Assembly: GCA_946408355.1 (NCBI GenBank)
Contig: CAMJRX010000004.1
Location: forward strand, 21,199-85,198
Direction of reading: 5' to 3'
Source: an uncultured Selenomonadales bacterium
Lineage (GTDB): Bacteria > Bacillota > Negativicutes > Selenomonadales > Selenomonadaceae
DNA: 64,000 bases
Each line of letters starts with the position of its first letter. Within the stretch, counting starts at the first letter, position 1. The notes below the pieces were generated by a model. It saw nothing but the letters and a program-made list of their open reading frames with translations. It ran no database searches and had not been told where the DNA came from. Shown here piece by piece: positions 60,757 through 64,000 of this stretch. Both the position numbers and the translations under genes were made by a program.

Positions 60757-62988
60757 TTACCAAGTCCTCCTTAGCATAATTGACGCTGTAACGTCTTTGT
60801 CGTGTTCGCCGCATTGAATTTCCGCTTCGCCGCCCATAAACCAACCACGAGCAAATTCATTTTCGCCGCGCACGCTGAATACGAAATGAGTTTTGTCGCG
60901 CTTATTGCGAAGTCGATAGCTGTGTTCGTTGTCGCCTTCATAGCGAATTTGCAAATCGGGATCCGCCCCTGTGAATCCGTGCTTGACGCCGAATCGAAAA
61001 CCTAACATTCCCGTCCGATAATATCTTTTCAAGTCCAGTCCCGTCTGCGCCGCAAAGTAAGTGTTGCTACTGGCTTTGACGTGCTGATTATAAATGCCCG
61101 CGCCGTGCTCGTGATAAGAATTTTGCTTGAGATGTGACGTCTGGAAATTTATAAACGGGCTAATGTGCCAAATTTTTTTCGGCGTAAGGTCATATTTATA
61201 TTCGCCACCAATCTCAAAAATGCGACTCTTATACTTAGCGTTCGTCGACAAATCCAATGCAGAAATTCCTCTGTGCAATGAATTCCTAAGTTGCCCGCCA
61301 TTAGCATAAAAATAAATATCACTCGCCCGATTGTGATAGCCCGCGTAAAGTCCGAGCCGCGTATCGTAAATCGTAGCCCGTGAATTATTCGCGCCATAAC
61401 CTATTGTGCCATAAGTCGCGAAAATTCCTGCACGCCACTTTTTACAAATCGGTCTGTCATAGCCGCCAACAATAACAGAGCCGTGATAATCCGTGCCGCC
61501 GCGCAGAGAACCCCAATTTTTCATGTAGTTGAGCCAGAAATTATTTTCTTGCCGCGAAGGAACTTTAACTTTAATCTTCATATCGGGCGCGTTGGAATCG
61601 CCGTCAGCAAAATTCATCGGGCTTACATTTACGTTGACATAATCCGGCACAAAAAATTTAGACACTCGTGAAGAAATCATTCTATCAACGGCGTTATTCT
61701 GTTGAGCGACGCTCATAATTTTCGCGGCATCATTTGAGGCAATTTCCGTTAAAGTTTCCTTGACTTCAGCTGGTTCCAAATTATAAAACTCGCGCATTTC
61801 TCCTTGCTGGGTATTGTCAAGGGTTTCAAACATATTATTCATCGCGTCGAGAGTTTCTTCCTCTTGCGAATTCAAATCTTGTGCAAAGTCAGCCTCGTGC
61901 GTCGTAACGAATATAGTATTGCCAACAATTTCGCCCGTAGCAGTGAGCAAAGCAGAAATTTGAACGGGTTTTCCAGCGGGATTTTTAATTTTGCCGGTGA
62001 TTGAGTTAGCGATTAAAACTCTAGCCGTTTCATTGGGCAATAAACTATCTGTCGTGATTGTCGAGCCTTCAACATTAGCGTTGCCATTTACGATAATTAA
62101 ACCCGCCTTGCCGCCGCTAACCTTCTGTAAAATTCCGTCGGAAATTAAATTGCCGTTGATAACTAAATTGGTATCAGGCGAATCCGCGCCAATCGTCCCG
62201 TGATTTATAAAAGTGCCTGTCGTCGTGTCTTTAACACCAGATATATTATTTAATGTGAACATACTGCCGAAAAGTTTTGCACCAACTCCAACGTCGACAC
62301 TTAAAATATTTACAGGACCTGAAAAATACGCCGTGCCCTTGTTTATGTGCATTTTAATATTATTCGCGCCAGAAATTTTGCCGTTGTAACTGAAGTCTGC
62401 GTTAAAATTTAAATTCGTCACCAAGTTGGGATTGTAAGTCGACATTTTCCAATCCGAAACAATGTTGCCTTTAATGCTTGCGCCGCCATTTATGTTAATA
62501 TTTTTAACGAAAGAATTTTCACCAATATAAATTGCGTTTTTGACGCCCGTTAGCTTGCCCCGCAAATTAAAATTGTCGACAAGCGCACGGTTGAATTCGT
62601 CACCACTGAAATTGAATTCAACCGCATTACCCGTCGCAAAAATATCTCCGAAAATATCCAGATTATGCCCGTATCCGTTGGCAATTAAAATTCCCGTGCT
62701 GTTCAAACCTCTAAGATTAATCGCCATGCCCTTTGGAATTATAATTTTATTTCTTAAGCCTTCGACGAAAATCCCGACAAAATCTTTTTTTGTTGAAGAA
62801 ATATCTTCGTCAAGTGTAACATTATTTCTTGTACCTGAAACTTGCAAGCTTGCAGTCGAGTTTTCTTCGTTTGTGGAGTTTGTATCATCAGCAGAAACTT
62901 GACCAGCCGCCGTACTTATACTTAAGAAAATCGCGACAGCTAAAAGACGACGTCGCGTTTTATAATATTTTTTTGTGCTCATCTCCAT
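60757..62988 (-). CDS. Autotransporter with beta-helical passenger
   Basis: 743 residues from ATG 62988 (AGGGAG nine bases upstream). Signal peptide with extended basic n-region (MEMSTKKYYKTRRRLLAVAI FLSISTAAGQVSA). Passenger about 40-430, rich in Asn/Gly strands (GLNSTGILIANGYGHNLDIF, GGASIKGNIVSDW), typical of a right-handed beta-helix. Linker, then an autotransporter barrel of about 270 residues with aromatic-ended strands, closing in MLRRTW (C-terminal Trp). Secreted through the outer membrane (type V). Its presence confirms a diderm envelope. Passenger function not recognisable. Confidence 0.92.
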   Translation of the reverse strand: MEMSTKKYYKTRRRLLAVAIFLSISTAAGQVSADDTNSTNEENSTASLQVSGTRNNVTLDEDISSTKKDFVGIFVEGLRNKIIIPKGMAINLRGLNSTGILIANGYGHNLDIFGDIFATGNAVEFNFSGDEFNRALVDNFNLRGKLTGVKNAIYIGENSFVKNININGGASIKGNIVSDWKMSTYNPNLVTNLNFNADFSYNGKISGANNIKMHINKGTAYFSGPVNILSVDVGVGAKLFGSMFTLNNISGVKDTTTGTFINHGTIGADSPDTNLVINGNLISDGILQKVSGGKAGLIIVNGNANVEGSTITTDSLLPNETARVLIANSITGKIKNPAGKPVQISALLTATGEIVGNTIFVTTHEADFAQDLNSQEEETLDAMNNMFETLDNTQQGEMREFYNLEPAEVKETLTEIASNDAAKIMSVAQQNNAVDRMISSRVSKFFVPDYVNVNVSPMNFADGDSNAPDMKIKVKVPSRQENNFWLNYMKNWGSLRGGTDYHGSVIVGGYDRPICKKWRAGIFATYGTIGYGANNSRATIYDTRLGLYAGYHNRASDIYFYANGGQLRNSLHRGISALDLSTNAKYKSRIFEIGGEYKYDLTPKKIWHISPFINFQTSHLKQNSYHEHGAGIYNQHVKASSNTYFAAQTGLDLKRYYRTGMLGFRFGVKHGFTGADPDLQIRYEGDNEHSYRLRNKRDKTHFVFSVRGENEFARGWFMGGEAEIQCGEHDKDVTASIMLRRTW

Positions 62989-63239
62989 TGACGAATTCTC
63001 CCTAATAATTTTTTCGACTGCCGCCGGAAAATATTTTAAATAGTTTATCACAAGTGAAGTTAAAAAAAAAGACAGCACACGGATTTAAATTGCTCGCAAA
63101 ATAACTTTTAACGAAATTTTAATTCACTAGGCGCAAGAAACCGAATTACAGCTAGAGAGTGTTGGTAAAGTGCAAAAATAAAACACAAGCAAAATCTTTG
63201 GTAAAATGAATTTGAAAAATTCTCCAAAGGAAAGTGCTT

Positions 63240-63925
63240 ATGTCAAACTCATTTTACCACGAACGCTACTGCCTTACAAAAGCGCAACGAGAAATAATCG
63301 AACCACTGTTACCGGCGCCCAAGTCGACAGGGCCACCAGGATTAAATCCTTTGACGGTCTTTAACGCAATCTTATGGATATTGTCTTCAGGAGCCGCATA
63401 GCGCGACTTGCCACCCCAATTTGGCAATTGGAACAGCATTTATCACAAATTCCGAAAATGGTGCGCTGACGACGTTTTCGATAACATCTTACAAGTGTTG
63501 GCATCCGACACGGAAAAATACTTGCTCGTTGAAATTGATTCAACCTTATGCAAGGTGCATCAGCACGCCGCCGGGACTCTGAAAAAACATGGCAATCAAG
63601 CAATAGGAGTGTAGCGCGGCGGCAAGTTTTGAATGTGGTATTGACCGGCGGGCAGATTCATGATTGTCAATGCGCAACCGAACTTTTGAGTAAAGTCAAA
63701 CTGGAGGGCAAAACGGTTTTGGGCGACAAAGCTTTTTTTTCGGCTCGTATTGGCGATTTTATTAAAGAGCAAGGCGGCATTGTTAGTATCCCCGACAAAG
63801 CCAACTCGCGAACATTATATGAGAATAGTCGCCGCATAGCCACTCGTTATAACAAATTAGCTGTCTGCTTTACTAAAAGTTTAATAAAATCCGGAAGAAA
63901 ATTGAACAGGATACAGCGGGAATAA
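63240..63925 (+). pseudogene. Degenerate IS5-family (IS427-like) transposase
   Basis: Starts MSNSFYHERYCLTKAQREII EPLLPAPKSTG from ATG 63240. Stop at codon 54 (63399, expected SGARWRDLP), then LPPQFGNWNSIYHKFRKWCA and EIDSTLCKVHQHAAGTLKKH GNQAIG; second stop at 63612, a short deletion, then in a shifted frame VLNVVLTGGQIHDCQCATEL, LGDKAFFSARI and IPDKANSRTLYENSRR. DDE catalytic blocks are recognisable but separated. Ends were not identified; a GAGAGTGTTGGTAAAGTGC near 63153 could be the left inverted repeat. Flanks and right end run to the window edge. Confidence 0.8.
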
Positions 63926-64000
63926 TTATCCGTTGATTCGCAAACGGCAGTGTCAAGCAGATTGTGTAAGTAAGGAAAGTTAGGGGTCGAATTTGTCGAA

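Overview
The window comes from a diderm Firmicute, most likely a flagellated, anaerobic member of the Negativicutes (Selenomonadales-like). Firmicute-type genes (RNase Y, YmdB, SpoVS, FloA/NfeD, long-form HPF, Ddh) sit beside outer-membrane genes: L-ring FlgH, P-ring FlgI with chaperone FlgA, and an autotransporter beta-barrel. Pyruvate:ferredoxin oxidoreductase indicates anaerobic metabolism. No database search was possible; all family calls rest on motifs read from the sequence.

Layout. 1-1240 is the 5' two-thirds or so of a flagellin whose variable region carries a zinc-peptidase HEXXH site (a flagellinolysin). 1.3-10.8 kb is a minus-strand housekeeping block: ruvB/fmt, a Memo-AMMECR1 fusion, a PHP phosphoesterase, spoVS, ymdB and rny. 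10.9-16.6 kb is a sugar or polyol catabolism cluster (AraC regulator, dehydrogenase, MFS symporter, isomerase) with visible tandem operator half-sites. 16.8-22.2 kb holds a cell-wall 3D-domain protein and the flgG-flgA-flgH-x-y-flgI-flgJ operon. 22.2-31.6 kb holds miaB, an RTX relic, ddh, a secreted esterase, PFOR and leuB.

31.6-39.2 kb is a decay zone. It contains broken kinase-like, MmeI-type methyltransferase and AAA-ATPase genes, an HNH nuclease relic and a frameshifted TnpB that have replaced most of a phosphoenolpyruvate-hydrolase-family gene beside its intact UPF0261 partner, and a dead type III CRISPR accessory locus (WYL-like regulator, CARF-HEPN effector, a small unknown gene) with a two-repeat relic array.

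39.5-49.4 kb holds rplS, a cobalamin riboswitch with no gene behind it, a small export/sugar cluster (ABC-2 permease, methyltransferase, manA), a DUF2971 gene, a second flagellin with a proline-rich linker and a tyrosine-heptad stalk, and floA-nfeD. 49.5-58.3 kb is a glycosyltransferase pair followed by a type I secretion locus with two ABC transporters flanking one HlyD. 58.4-64 kb holds rpsU, hpf, a response regulator with a sensor-less histidine kinase, the autotransporter and an IS5-type relic.

Two themes cross the window. First, surface display is elaborate: a protease flagellin, a stalked flagellin, an autotransporter, type I secretion and glycosyltransferases. Second, short degenerate echoes of a gene's own 3' end lie just downstream of three unrelated genes (near 16.75, 41.4 and 49.4 kb), consistent with tandem paralogues lost by deletion.
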